A DNA stretch of 35,717 bases from Propionibacteriaceae bacterium (lineage in GTDB: Bacteria > Actinomycetota > Actinomycetes > Propionibacteriales > Propionibacteriaceae). Made by a program: the position numbers and the translations under genes. Location of the stretch: assembly GCA_031254155.1 (NCBI GenBank), contig JAIRVA010000277.1, positions 1 to 35,717 on the forward strand. Direction: 5' to 3'. Below the pieces are notes generated by a model. It did not search any database, had not been told where the DNA came from, and saw only the letters and a list, made by a program, of their open reading frames with translations. Of this stretch, positions 27,082 through 34,251 are shown piece by piece; position 1 is the stretch's first letter, and every line of letters begins with the position of its first letter.

Positions 27082-27678
27082 CTAATTAGCCTTCGTGACT
27101 ACGCGCTGGAACATTGCGACCAGCGGTTCGCGATCGTCATGTTCCATGGCCGTGACGCAAGCCGTGTCGTTCTCATCTCCGACTACTTTCGCCCAGTCAA
27201 TGAAGTAGCCCACGTCGTTGGCGACGCGTTGCCAGAAGACCCGTTGAGCACGGCCATTGCCTTCGCGAAACGGGTGGATGTAGTTCAGTTGGTCATAGAA
27301 GTACGCGAGGCGTTCGACGAACGTGGACGGTGGGAGCCCCCTCAATCCCCTGGTTGCCCTCAACTCATCAAAGACGAACCCGGCCGCGCGGTCGATGTAG
27401 CCGACTGGCAGGAAGAACGCCGCGTCGGTGCGCTGCTTGCGAATGTCCACCGTCCTGATTCGCCCAGCCCAGTCGTACACGCCTCTGAACAGTTGGGCGT
27501 GAATGGCACACAACTCGCGCAGGTTGTTGGTGCGCGGAATCGCCACCTCGGCCAGTTCGAGTTCATTCGCGAACACAGCCTGCGGCTCCAGGAGGCGTAG
27601 TTCGTCGGAGGATTTCGCACCCAAGAGGTTACGGAGGTCGCCAATGGCAGGGTCAAAATAGGGGTCGGGCAGGCTCAC
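27082..27678 (-). CDS. Fic-domain AMP transferase toxin
   Basis: A 198-residue Fic protein with the complete active-site motif HPFREGNGRAQR (catalytic His135), preceded by the helical core with HAQLFRGVYDWAGRIRTVDI and the flap region around FLPVGYID. Fic enzymes transfer AMP from ATP to target proteins, and toxin forms act on gyrase and topoisomerase IV. The GTG at 27676-27678 overlaps the stop of the upstream small gene (GTGA), so the two are coupled as antitoxin-toxin. There is no N- or C-terminal inhibitory helix in the Fic protein itself, as expected when inhibition comes from a separate antitoxin (class I). Confidence 0.93.
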   Translation of the reverse strand: MSLPDPYFDPAIGDLRNLLGAKSSDELRLLEPQAVFANELELAEVAIPRTNNLRELCAIHAQLFRGVYDWAGRIRTVDIRKQRTDAAFFLPVGYIDRAAGFVFDELRATRGLRGLPPSTFVERLAYFYDQLNYIHPFREGNGRAQRVFWQRVANDVGYFIDWAKVVGDENDTACVTAMEHDDREPLVAMFQRVVTKAN

Positions 27679-27854
27679 TGCACGCTGATCCCATAGCGGG
27701 CACGAATCTGCTCTGCCGCTTGTCGGGCACTGGCCGTACCGACAACATAGTTGTCCGCGATGCGCTTGGACTCCTCGCTGACGACGAGATTCTCCAAGTG
27801 CTGGTTCGCGACGGCCTGGTCGACTTTGGCCTGACGCTGATCTGCGTTTTGCAT
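27675..27854 (-). CDS. VbhA-family antitoxin of the Fic toxin
   Basis: A 59-residue protein upstream of and overlapping the Fic gene. It begins MQNADQRQAKVDQAVANQHL and ends with a short helical module (ASARQAAEQIRARYGI), the form of VbhA antitoxins. VbhA proteins block the Fic ATP site with a helix of motif [S/T]xxxE[G/N]. The matching stretch here is NQHLEN, so Asn replaces Ser/Thr while the inhibitory Glu is kept. A -10 box (TAAAGT) ends 6 bases before the ATG, so it is probably leaderless. Confidence 0.8.
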   Translation of the reverse strand: MQNADQRQAKVDQAVANQHLENLVVSEESKRIADNYVVGTASARQAAEQIRARYGISVQ

Positions 27855-27860
27855 GACACC

Positions 27861-27866
27861 ACTTTA
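27861..27866 (-). promoter_or_regulatory. -10 box of the VbhA-Fic operon
   Basis: On the minus strand TAAAGT lies 6 bases before the ATG at 27854, with no ribosome site between; the layout matches other leaderless starts in the window. Confidence 0.5.
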
Positions 27867-28202
27867 GCACGACGAGCACCATGAGGACAATATGTATTTC
27901 GCGAGATTTCGGTCGCCTGTCTTCGCCGGGGCTGATGCAGCTCTCAGCACCCTCACCGCCACCTTCGCATCCGTCTTCGACACGCCAATCCCCGCCCCCG
28001 GGGATGAATCATCTCCATGCCGTTCCTCTCCTTGAGGTGTCATGCCCGCCGGGGTGGCACCGGCACACCTGTGGTCTCCTCAGGGCAACTGATACGATGG
28101 ACGGCCGACAAAGTGGGAAGTCGGTGCTATCATCCGTTGACGAAGGGTCGCCTCGAACAGGTGCGGGGTCACCACTGACCCGCAGCAAGAAGGGAGACGA
28201 GC
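27867..28202. other. Divergent gap between the Fic pair and the exonuclease gene
   Basis: About 336 bases without a recognisable gene. TATCAT near 28128-28133 and TGATACGAT near 28091 are candidate -10 boxes for the plus-strand exonuclease. GGGTCACCACTGACCC near 28167-28182 is a 6-bp stem with a 4-base loop, just before the ribosome site GGGAG (28192-28196). CCGAC and GTCGG form a short dyad near 28100-28123. No terminator with a T-run is seen. Confidence 0.4.
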
Positions 28203-29141
28203 ATGATGGACTTCACCGCAATCGACTTTGAGACGGCGAACGCCTACAGGGGTTCACCATGCTCTGTGGGGCTGGTGAGAGTCCGTGACGGTGTGCCTAC
28301 GGAAACGGCGCACTGGCTTATGCGCCCGCCAGAGGGCGTCGATGGCTTTGACCCCTTCAACATCTCGATCCACGGGATAACTCCCGAGATGGTGTCTGGC
28401 GAGCCTCGTTGGAAAGACATACTTCCGCGAATCTCCGACTTCATAGGCGACGACGTGGTAGTCGCACACAACGCCGGGTTCGACACAGGCGTGATTCGTT
28501 ACGCTTGCGCGTCCGACGGGATCGAGTGGCCCGATCTGCGCTTCCTCTGCACGATGGTTCTAGCGCGGCGAGCACTGCAACTTCCGTCGTATCGGCTCCC
28601 CTACGTTCTGGAAGAGCTTGGCGGGCACATTGAGGACCATCACGATGCGCTTGCCGATGCGAGCGCAGTGGTTGGCATCGTTCGTGCTCTCGCGGCCAAG
28701 ACCGGAGCAGTCAATGTAGAAAACCTGGCAAGCACCTACAACGTCCTCGTCGGGCACATGTTCGGCGGCACCTACAAGGGCAGTTCGGCGAGCCATCAAG
28801 GTGTCCGCCTGACACATGCCGACCTCAACTTGAACGCCGATCCAGATGGGTACTTATATGGACGCGTCGTGGTGTTCACGGGCGCTCTGATGTCCATGAC
28901 TCGGCAGATCGCCTGGGACGCTTGCGCTCACGTCGGCGCAACCGCTGACGATAACGTTACGAAACGCACCAATGTCCTTGTCGTCGGCGACATCAACCCA
29001 GCCGTGCTTCGACCCGGGGCAACCTTGACGGGCAAAGCGCAAAAGGCGTTCACGCTCCAAAGCAAGGGGCAAACAATTGAGGTAATGACCGAGGACGACT
29101 TCTTGCGCTGTCTCGATGACCCCTCATCGCTGAGCGAGTGA
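28203..29141 (+). CDS. DEDDh 3'-5' exonuclease with a C-terminal BRCT domain
   Basis: The 312-residue protein has an N-terminal DnaQ-like exonuclease with all catalytic positions: Asp8 and Glu10 (AIDFET), Asp94 (VAHNAGFD) and the DEDDh pair His147 and Asp152 (HDALAD). Residues about 217-302 form a BRCT domain (GRVVVFTGALMSMTRQIAWD and NVLVVGD), the type found in DNA ligase and in stand-alone epsilon-like exonucleases. It should trim single-stranded DNA or RNA 3' ends, with BRCT giving a partner or end contact. GGGAG lies 6 bases before the ATG; a second ATG follows at once. It is 7 bases upstream of the zinc-ribbon nuclease gene, so the two probably form an operon. Confidence 0.9.
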   Translation: MMDFTAIDFETANAYRGSPCSVGLVRVRDGVPTETAHWLMRPPEGVDGFDPFNISIHGITPEMVSGEPRWKDILPRISDFIGDDVVVAHNAGFDTGVIRYACASDGIEWPDLRFLCTMVLARRALQLPSYRLPYVLEELGGHIEDHHDALADASAVVGIVRALAAKTGAVNVENLASTYNVLVGHMFGGTYKGSSASHQGVRLTHADLNLNADPDGYLYGRVVVFTGALMSMTRQIAWDACAHVGATADDNVTKRTNVLVVGDINPAVLRPGATLTGKAQKAFTLQSKGQTIEVMTEDDFLRCLDDPSSLSE

Positions 29142-29148
29142 TGCACAG

Positions 29149-30909
29149 GTGGCGACCAAACAATGCGCCTGGGATGGGTGCGAGGCGCTTGCCGCCTACG
29201 GCGCCCGGACGAAGCCTGCGTGGTGCGACGCGCACATCACCGCGATACTCCGGCAAGGCTGCCTTGAACCGCTGGAGGCATTCAGTTCCCCGACCGCTTG
29301 GAGGCTGACACGTTGTCTGAAGTGCGGCTGCGAAGCGCACTACCGATTTGTTTACACCCTCGACAAGAACGCCGAAGGCGAGGCGACCTGTCGGGCCTGC
29401 TACTGGTCAAGTTGGGCCACGCAAGGACTTGCCTTGGGAGCCACGGCAAGCAGCCCCGGGCTTTCTGACCTCGATGCCGATGAGGCGCGGGCATTTGCAG
29501 AAGCACGCGGGTACGACTATCTCGGGGCCTTGCAGCCTCCCGCCCATCGAGTTCGTTGCCAGTATTGCGGGCGGATCAGTGCCGAGCGAATCGGTGACAT
29601 TGGTTGGGGCTGTAGTTGCCAGGTGAACCCGCGCCGAGAAGTCCTGGCGAAGCCAACCGCTACGTTGTTGCGTGACTCGGCTTCGGCAGCGAGCAAGTGG
29701 TGGGACCACGGGCGAAACCCCGCCGACCTTTGGGCCACTGTGGGCGAGCGGACCCGGCGCAAGGCTTGGTGGTTATGTCCCGAGTGTGGCTTGAGTTTTG
29801 ATGCGAGCGTCAAGGACATGTTCGCAGGTGCCCAGTGCCCCAACTGTTCGGCCCGACGCAATGCGGAAAGGTCAGCTCAGCATTCACTGAAACGAATGGC
29901 ACCAGTGAGTGCCTCCCCCACCTTGGTCGCTGCTTGGGTTGACGATGCAGACCCGACGACAGTCATGCTGGGCGACTACACGAGCCACCACTTCCGCTGT
30001 ACGAACGGGCACGAAGTGACGGCGAACCCGTACTCGTATCTGCAACGCGGTTGCCCTGTGTGTCGTGGGCAGACGACCCGTGAGGCGAATCAGACGGCGC
30101 GTCTCGCGGCCTTTGCAGAAGGCCGTGAACATCCTGGTCGGACGCTCAACCCCGAATTGGTCGAACAATGGCACCCGACCCGGAACGGGAAACTGCGACC
30201 CGCTGACGTTGGACCCACGTCCAGGCGGCGCGTGTGGTGGCGAGAGCCCAGTTGCGGACACGAATGGGAAGCCACCCCCGCCGAGCGAGACAAGCGCGAA
30301 CGCCTGCGCTGCCCGGCGTGTCGGACAATCCTCGACTCGCTTGCCTGGCATTACCCGGACCTCGCGGCAGAGTGGTCGCCCGACAATCCTCGGACAGCCT
30401 GGCAGGTGCGTCCGAGCGGAAACCTGTCGTTCATCCCCGAGTGGATCTGTGCGACGGACCCCTCGCACCGCTGGCGGATCGGGACCAACGTTCGTGTGCA
30501 TGGCTCGCCCTGCCCGCTTTGCCGCGAGAGCGGCAAGTCACTCGTTGAACTACGCTACTTCGACTCATTACGTACTGTGTCCGGGGAGGCCTTCAGCGGT
30601 CTGTCGATGCGAAGCGAGGCGTTCGCGCGACGGTCAGCATGGGTACCTGACGTGACTGTCCATCTCAGCGACGGGCGCATCTTGCTCGTTGAGTACGACG
30701 GAAGCTATTGGCACGCGGACAAGACCGATGTTGACCGTGAGAAGTCGTGCGATCTGCTCGCGGCCGGAGCACTCGTTGTTCGCCTCCGCGAAACACCACT
30801 GCCGTCGCTCGGCATTGACTCGCGCGGCTACCTGGAACTGCCCGTCAGCTCCACTGTTCCCGACCCCGAGCGGGCCGTTGCCGCAATCCGTTCCTGGCTC
30901 AAGCATTGA
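29149..30909 (+). CDS. Multi-zinc-ribbon protein with a C-terminal Vsr-like nuclease domain
   Basis: The 586-residue protein is a string of zinc-binding modules. CxxC pairs occur at 56/59, 81/84, 137/140, 210/213, 230/233, 302/305, 388/391 and 455/458. Several modules fit DUF4379 (probable zinc ribbon): NPELVEQWHPTRNGKLRPAD, then a WW step, SCGHEWEA and CPAC; likewise YPDLAAEWSPDN. The last 100 residues resemble a Vsr/PD-(D/E)xK endonuclease: WVPDVTVHL (Asp501), LLVEYDGSYWH (Glu515, Asp517, His522), Lys532 and VVRLRE. A role as a DNA-recognising nuclease is likely; the target is unknown. The GTG at 29149 has a weak ribosome site, consistent with translation from the upstream exonuclease gene. 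Confidence 0.82.
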   Translation: MATKQCAWDGCEALAAYGARTKPAWCDAHITAILRQGCLEPLEAFSSPTAWRLTRCLKCGCEAHYRFVYTLDKNAEGEATCRACYWSSWATQGLALGATASSPGLSDLDADEARAFAEARGYDYLGALQPPAHRVRCQYCGRISAERIGDIGWGCSCQVNPRREVLAKPTATLLRDSASAASKWWDHGRNPADLWATVGERTRRKAWWLCPECGLSFDASVKDMFAGAQCPNCSARRNAERSAQHSLKRMAPVSASPTLVAAWVDDADPTTVMLGDYTSHHFRCTNGHEVTANPYSYLQRGCPVCRGQTTREANQTARLAAFAEGREHPGRTLNPELVEQWHPTRNGKLRPADVGPTSRRRVWWREPSCGHEWEATPAERDKRERLRCPACRTILDSLAWHYPDLAAEWSPDNPRTAWQVRPSGNLSFIPEWICATDPSHRWRIGTNVRVHGSPCPLCRESGKSLVELRYFDSLRTVSGEAFSGLSMRSEAFARRSAWVPDVTVHLSDGRILLVEYDGSYWHADKTDVDREKSCDLLAAGALVVRLRETPLPSLGIDSRGYLELPVSSTVPDPERAVAAIRSWLKH

Positions 30910-30941
30910 CTCGTCAGTGATGGAGCGTACACTGGGTGTAC
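30906..30941 (+). promoter_or_regulatory. Promoter and palindromic operator of the Phd-PIN pair
   Basis: TTGACT (30906-30911), a 16-bp spacer and TACACT (30928-30933) form a promoter overlapping the end of the nuclease gene. GTACAC-TGG-GTGTAC (30927-30941) is a perfect 6+3+6 palindrome covering the -10 box and start site, as expected for autorepression by the antitoxin. Confidence 0.6.
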
Positions 30942-30968
30942 ATAGTTCAGACTGTTGAAGGAGGAGAC

Positions 30969-31220
30969 GTGCCAACTGTCGGTGTCAGGGAGTTTCGGGA
31001 AGACCTGTCGACCTACCTCGATTCGCCGACCCCGGTCCAAGTCACCCGTAATGGCCGAGTTGTCGGTGTCTTCACCCCCGCTGAGCCCTTGGGGCCATTC
31101 GACCCGGTCGCGTTCCGTCGGGCCACTGAAGCCGTCGCATCCCAGTTGGCGGCGGCCGGTGTCGACGTGGAGGACATTGTGAACGACTTCGACCAAGCCA
31201 GGCATCGCCGTCATGCCTAA
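30969..31220 (+). CDS. Phd/YefM-type antitoxin
   Basis: An 83-residue protein with the Phd/YefM DNA-binding fold: VGVREFREDLSTYLDSPTPV followed by the strand VTRNGRVVGVFTP. The C-terminal half (about 45-83) is charged and helical and would wrap the toxin. The GTG at 30969 follows GGAGGAG by 3 bases; earlier in-frame starts lack this. It overlaps the PIN gene by 8 bp. It should neutralise the PIN nuclease and repress the operon through the palindrome upstream. Confidence 0.88.
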   Translation: MPTVGVREFREDLSTYLDSPTPVQVTRNGRVVGVFTPAEPLGPFDPVAFRRATEAVASQLAAAGVDVEDIVNDFDQARHRRHA

Positions 31221-31659
31221 CCGTTCGCTCATTCTTGACGCGAACATCCTCATCCGGGCGATCCTGGGTACCAAGGCTAGTCAATTGTTGCTGACAGCCG
31301 CCGGGCGGATCTCCCTGTTCGCCCCCAGCGCCGCCTATCACGACGCCCGCCACTACCTGCCCAAGATTCTTCTCTCCCGAGAGATCGGTGATCCGGAGTC
31401 CGCCTTGGTCGCGCTCGACGAGCTTGAATCCCTCGTCATCCCGCTGGAATCGGCCCTCTACGAGGCGTGGCGGGACGAGGCGCTGATTCGTTTGGGCCGC
31501 CGCGGTCCGGAGGACTGGCCGATCCTGGCCGCTGCCCTTGCCATCGACTGCCCGATGTGGACCGAGGACCGGGACTTCTTCGGAGCCGGCGTCGCGACCT
31601 GGACAACTGATCGGGTCGGCCTCTTCTTTCGTAACCTCCCCGCGCCCGAGCCCAGATGA
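31213..31659 (+). CDS. PIN-domain ribonuclease toxin
   Basis: A 148-residue PIN protein with acidic metal-binding residues in LILDANILIRA (first Asp), in the central helix and in the late motif EDWPILAAALAIDCPMWTED followed by RDFFG. VapC-type PIN toxins cleave tRNA or rRNA. The pairing with a Phd-like antitoxin rather than VapB is a common variant. The ATG at 31213 lies inside the antitoxin's last codons, giving translational coupling. Confidence 0.88.
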   Translation: MPNRSLILDANILIRAILGTKASQLLLTAAGRISLFAPSAAYHDARHYLPKILLSREIGDPESALVALDELESLVIPLESALYEAWRDEALIRLGRRGPEDWPILAAALAIDCPMWTEDRDFFGAGVATWTTDRVGLFFRNLPAPEPR

Positions 31660-31721
31660 CGAGGGCAGGAACGCCGTTGCACGCCGATTGTCGCTGTGTT
31701 ACGGTGTGAGCGCGGAGGAGT

Positions 31722-31825
31722 ACAGACGATTGAGGTGAGAGAAGTGAGGACTTGGACGCGTAGCGTCAAGTCTTGCTCTCACTTCCGAACCGATTGAAGT
31801 CTGTTGAGCGGCGAAGCCGCGAGCA
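31722..31825 (+). repeat. Structured 103-bp repeat, copy 3 (diverged, full length)
   Basis: Same length as copy 1, with 13 substitutions in 104 bases. Stem strands are ACAGAC (31722-31727) with GTCTGT (31799-31804), GGT (31734-31736) with ACC (31789-31791), GAAGTGAG (31741-31748) with CTCACTTC (31778-31785), GACTT with AAGTC, and GCGGC-GAA-GCCGC. Eight of the 13 substitutions fall in four base pairs that changed on both sides. It lies 63 bases after the PIN gene, at the right edge of the accessory island. Confidence 0.8.
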
Positions 31826-31896
31826 TGACCGTGTCAGCGACGGCTGGCGTCTCATCCACGACGGTCCGAGTCAACAATCATTCTCGAAAGGGCAAC

Positions 31897-32250
31897 ATGT
31901 CACGGTGGTACATCCCAGACGGGTACATCCCGCCCGCGAGTACGGGGGCCGAGGTCTCGCACGAGTCCATCTGCGTACTCAATGACACCCCCGACGCGGT
32001 CATGTTCACACTCACGGCCTTTTTCGCCGACCGGGACCCCGAGCGGTCCGAGCCCATCACTCTGCCTGGTCACCGGGCGGTCCACCTCCGGACGGCCGAC
32101 CCCGCGCAGGTCGGGGGCCTCCGTCTCATTCCCGGCGTACCCTACGGCCTGGTCATCGAGTCCGACGCCAACCTGCACCTCCAGTACAGCCGCCTGGACA
32201 CCACCCAGCCGGCGTACACCCTGATGACCGCCGTACCCCCGCGCGGGTGA
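31897..32250 (+). CDS. Anabaena sensory rhodopsin transducer-family protein
   Basis: The 117-residue protein matches the small beta-sandwich family typified by the Anabaena sensory rhodopsin transducer. Marks are YIPDGYIPPASTG, SHESICVLN, TLTAFFADRDP, LPGHRAVHLRTADP, a central GLVIESDANLHLQYSRLD and the ending TLMTAVP. In Anabaena the protein binds a photoreceptor and DNA; elsewhere members occur without rhodopsins and resemble sugar-binding folds. No rhodopsin gene is in the window. The ATG at 31897 follows GAAAGG by 5 bases; an in-frame start inside the repeat at 31804 is rejected because it adds non-family residues. Confidence 0.85.
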   Translation: MSRWYIPDGYIPPASTGAEVSHESICVLNDTPDAVMFTLTAFFADRDPERSEPITLPGHRAVHLRTADPAQVGGLRLIPGVPYGLVIESDANLHLQYSRLDTTQPAYTLMTAVPPRG

Positions 32251-32299
32251 CTCCACCCGAAGGCGCTGGAAGTACGCCCGCCCGAGTAAAGTAGGGGGT

Positions 32300-32821
32300 A
32301 TGCCCGAACAACTCATTATCGGCTTCAACCCGATGGCGGCGGCCAACCGGGTCGCGTACACCGGTAGCGTTGTCCGTGGTCGCGTGATGTGGCTCGTGGT
32401 GGCGGCCCTGATGTGTACCGCGATCTGGGTCTGGCAGCGGACATCCATGTCCGCGAGTACCACGGCGCTGATGTACGGTGTCGGCCTCGGTTTGTCGGTG
32501 GTGTGGCTCGTGGTCGCCCTCATCAACTGGGCGCGCGCCAAGTCGGCGCTCGCGGCGATCTCCCCGGGGATCGCGGCGGCGGTGGACCGGCAGGGGATGT
32601 GGCTCAAGGGTACGGGGATGGCGTGGCCCGAAATCGCCCGCGTCGCGATCATGCCGAGTCGCTTCGGGGGTTCGCCGTACCTCGTCGTCGAACGGGTCGA
32701 CGGGCACCTTGCCAGCATCTCCCTGGCCGATCTTGACGTCATCCCGGGGACCATCGACGCCGCTGTCCGGTCGTTCTCCGGCGGTACCCAGGCCATCGAC
32801 ACATCCAAACTCGGCAACTGA
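32300..32821 (+). CDS. Small two-helix membrane protein, function unknown
   Basis: The 173-residue protein has two membrane segments (about 28-46 and 56-77) and a soluble C-terminal part. That part begins with a small beta-rich stretch (AAAVDRQGMWLKGTGMAWPEI and YLVVERVDGHLASI) resembling PH-like membrane-anchored domains. I do not recognise a named family. TAAAGT ends 7 bases before the ATG, and AGGGGG lies between, so it could be leaderless or weakly primed. It has no coupled neighbours. Confidence 0.7.
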   Translation: MPEQLIIGFNPMAAANRVAYTGSVVRGRVMWLVVAALMCTAIWVWQRTSMSASTTALMYGVGLGLSVVWLVVALINWARAKSALAAISPGIAAAVDRQGMWLKGTGMAWPEIARVAIMPSRFGGSPYLVVERVDGHLASISLADLDVIPGTIDAAVRSFSGGTQAIDTSKLGN

Positions 32822-32923
32822 CCCAGGCGAGGGGCATCCGGGAGACGTCGGCCCCGCGTACGTAAAGGAAGTGCTGATCTACGCTGTGTCGTCAGCCGGG
32901 CGTCCGGCGGAGTGAGATCCGTC

Positions 32924-32954
32924 CACCATATGGTGTACGTGGACTGGACGTCCA
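32924..32954. promoter_or_regulatory. Two palindromes upstream of fba
   Basis: CACCATATGGTG (32924-32935) is a perfect 12-bp palindrome and TGGACGTCCA (32945-32954) a perfect 10-bp one, 9 bases apart, in the 267-base gap before the aldolase gene. They may be regulator sites. The rest of the gap shows nothing beyond the promoter below. Confidence 0.4.
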
Positions 32955-33036
32955 CCGCACCATGTGGGAGGCGGAGATCGCCCGTCCGGGCGGTCGGATG
33001 GCGGCACATGGTAGATCAGTGGTTCCTATAAGACAG

Positions 33037-33042
33037 TAGACT
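33037..33042 (+). promoter_or_regulatory. -10 box of fba
   Basis: TAGACT, the same hexamer used before guaA and the MNT gene, lies 46 bases before the fba ATG, leaving a leader that includes CAGGAGAG as ribosome site. Confidence 0.45.
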
Positions 33043-33088
33043 GATGACAGGTCGTACGTGACCATTCATTTCGAGTTCAGGAGAGAAC

Positions 33089-34114
33089 ATGCCCATAGCA
33101 AACCCAGAGGTTTATGCTGAAATGATCAAGCGGGCGAAGGACGGCAGCTACGCCTACCCCGCGATCAATATCACATCCTCACAGACGCTCAACGCCGCGA
33201 TGGCCGGCTTTGCCGAGGCCGGGTCCGACGGCATCGTGCAGATATCGACGGGCGGCGCCGAGTACGCCTCTGGTCCGACAATCAAGAAGATGGTCGACGG
33301 GGCCGTCGCGCTGGCCGAGTACGCCCACGTGATCGCCAAGAACTATCCCGTCAACATCGCGTTGCACACCGACCATTGCCCCAAGGAGAAGCTGGACACG
33401 TACGTCCGCCCGCTGCTCGCCGTCTCGGCTGAGCGCGTGAAGGCCGGCAAAGACCCGCTGTTCGGGTCGCACATGTGGGACGGTTCGGCGGTCGGGACGA
33501 AGGAGAACCTCGTCATCGCCCAGGAGCTGCTGAAGCTCACGGCGGCCAACAAGCAGATCCTCGAGATCGAGGTCGGCGTCGTCGGCGGCGAGGAGGACGG
33601 CATCGTCGGCGAGATCAACGAGAAGCTGTACTCGACCGTGGCCGACGGCCTCGCGACCATCGAGGCGCTCGGCCTCGGCGAGAACGGCCCGTACATCACG
33701 GCCCTCACCTTCGGCAATGTTCACGGCGTGTACAAGCCGGGTCACGTCAAGCTGCGCCCCGAGATCCTCAAGGAGATCCAGGACGCGGTGGGGGCGAAGT
33801 ACGGGGTTGACAAGCCGTTTGCGCTCGTCTTCCACGGTGGTTCGGGCTCGTCCGCGCAGGAGATCTCTGACGCGGTCGACTACGGCGTCATCAAGATGAA
33901 CATCGACACCGACACTCAGTACGCGTTCACGCGCCCCGTGGCCGACTTCATGCTCCGCAACTACGACGGCGTACTGAAGATCGACGGCGAGGTTGGCAAC
34001 AAGAAGCTGTACGACCCGCGCGCCTGGGGCAAGATCGCCGAGGCCGGGCTCTCCGCCCGCGTCATTGAGGCGGCCAACCAGTTGCGGTCCGCGGGCCAGA
34101 CCTTCGCGGCGTAA
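33089..34114 (+). CDS. fba: Class II fructose-bisphosphate aldolase
   Basis: The zinc-dependent enzyme interconverts fructose-1,6-bisphosphate with dihydroxyacetone phosphate and glyceraldehyde-3-phosphate. The 341 residues carry the class II marks: YPAINITSSQTLNAAMAGF, zinc His in ALHTDHCPKE, FGSHMWDGSA, EIEVGVVGGEEDG, a zinc His in FGNVHGVYKPG, and LVFHGGSGSS. The NIDTDTQYAFTRP segment identifies the class IIA form. The ATG follows CAGGAGAG by 4 bases. It is a single-gene unit with its own promoter and terminator. Confidence 0.97.
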   Translation: MPIANPEVYAEMIKRAKDGSYAYPAINITSSQTLNAAMAGFAEAGSDGIVQISTGGAEYASGPTIKKMVDGAVALAEYAHVIAKNYPVNIALHTDHCPKEKLDTYVRPLLAVSAERVKAGKDPLFGSHMWDGSAVGTKENLVIAQELLKLTAANKQILEIEVGVVGGEEDGIVGEINEKLYSTVADGLATIEALGLGENGPYITALTFGNVHGVYKPGHVKLRPEILKEIQDAVGAKYGVDKPFALVFHGGSGSSAQEISDAVDYGVIKMNIDTDTQYAFTRPVADFMLRNYDGVLKIDGEVGNKKLYDPRAWGKIAEAGLSARVIEAANQLRSAGQTFAA

Positions 34115-34130
34115 GGACTGACGGTACGAG

Positions 34131-34157
34131 GGGGAGCGGGGGTACCCGCTCCCCTTT
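34131..34157 (+). terminator. Rho-independent terminator of fba
   Basis: Perfect 10-bp stem GGGGAGCGGG/CCCGCTCCCC (34131-34140 and 34145-34154), loop GGTA, followed by TTT. An outer GTACGA/TCGTAC pairing extends it. It lies 16 bases after the stop. Confidence 0.85.
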
Positions 34158-34251
34158 GTCGTACTCAACGTCGTACTGCCGAAACAGGGCTTGGCTCATC
34201 AAGAGCGGGTGGACTTTCGCGGCATCATGCCGCTGAACCACGCCGCATCAT

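Noticed and set aside
26986-31721. Integrase or transposase for the island
   Set aside because: I looked at all six frames between the repeats and saw no recombinase motifs; mobility is inferred only from layout and composition.
34219-34233. GCGGCA-TCA-TGCCGC hairpin as a terminator for the P-loop kinase gene
   Set aside because: It lies after the stop on the right strand, but the stem is only 6 bp and no T-run follows, so it is not listed as a terminator.
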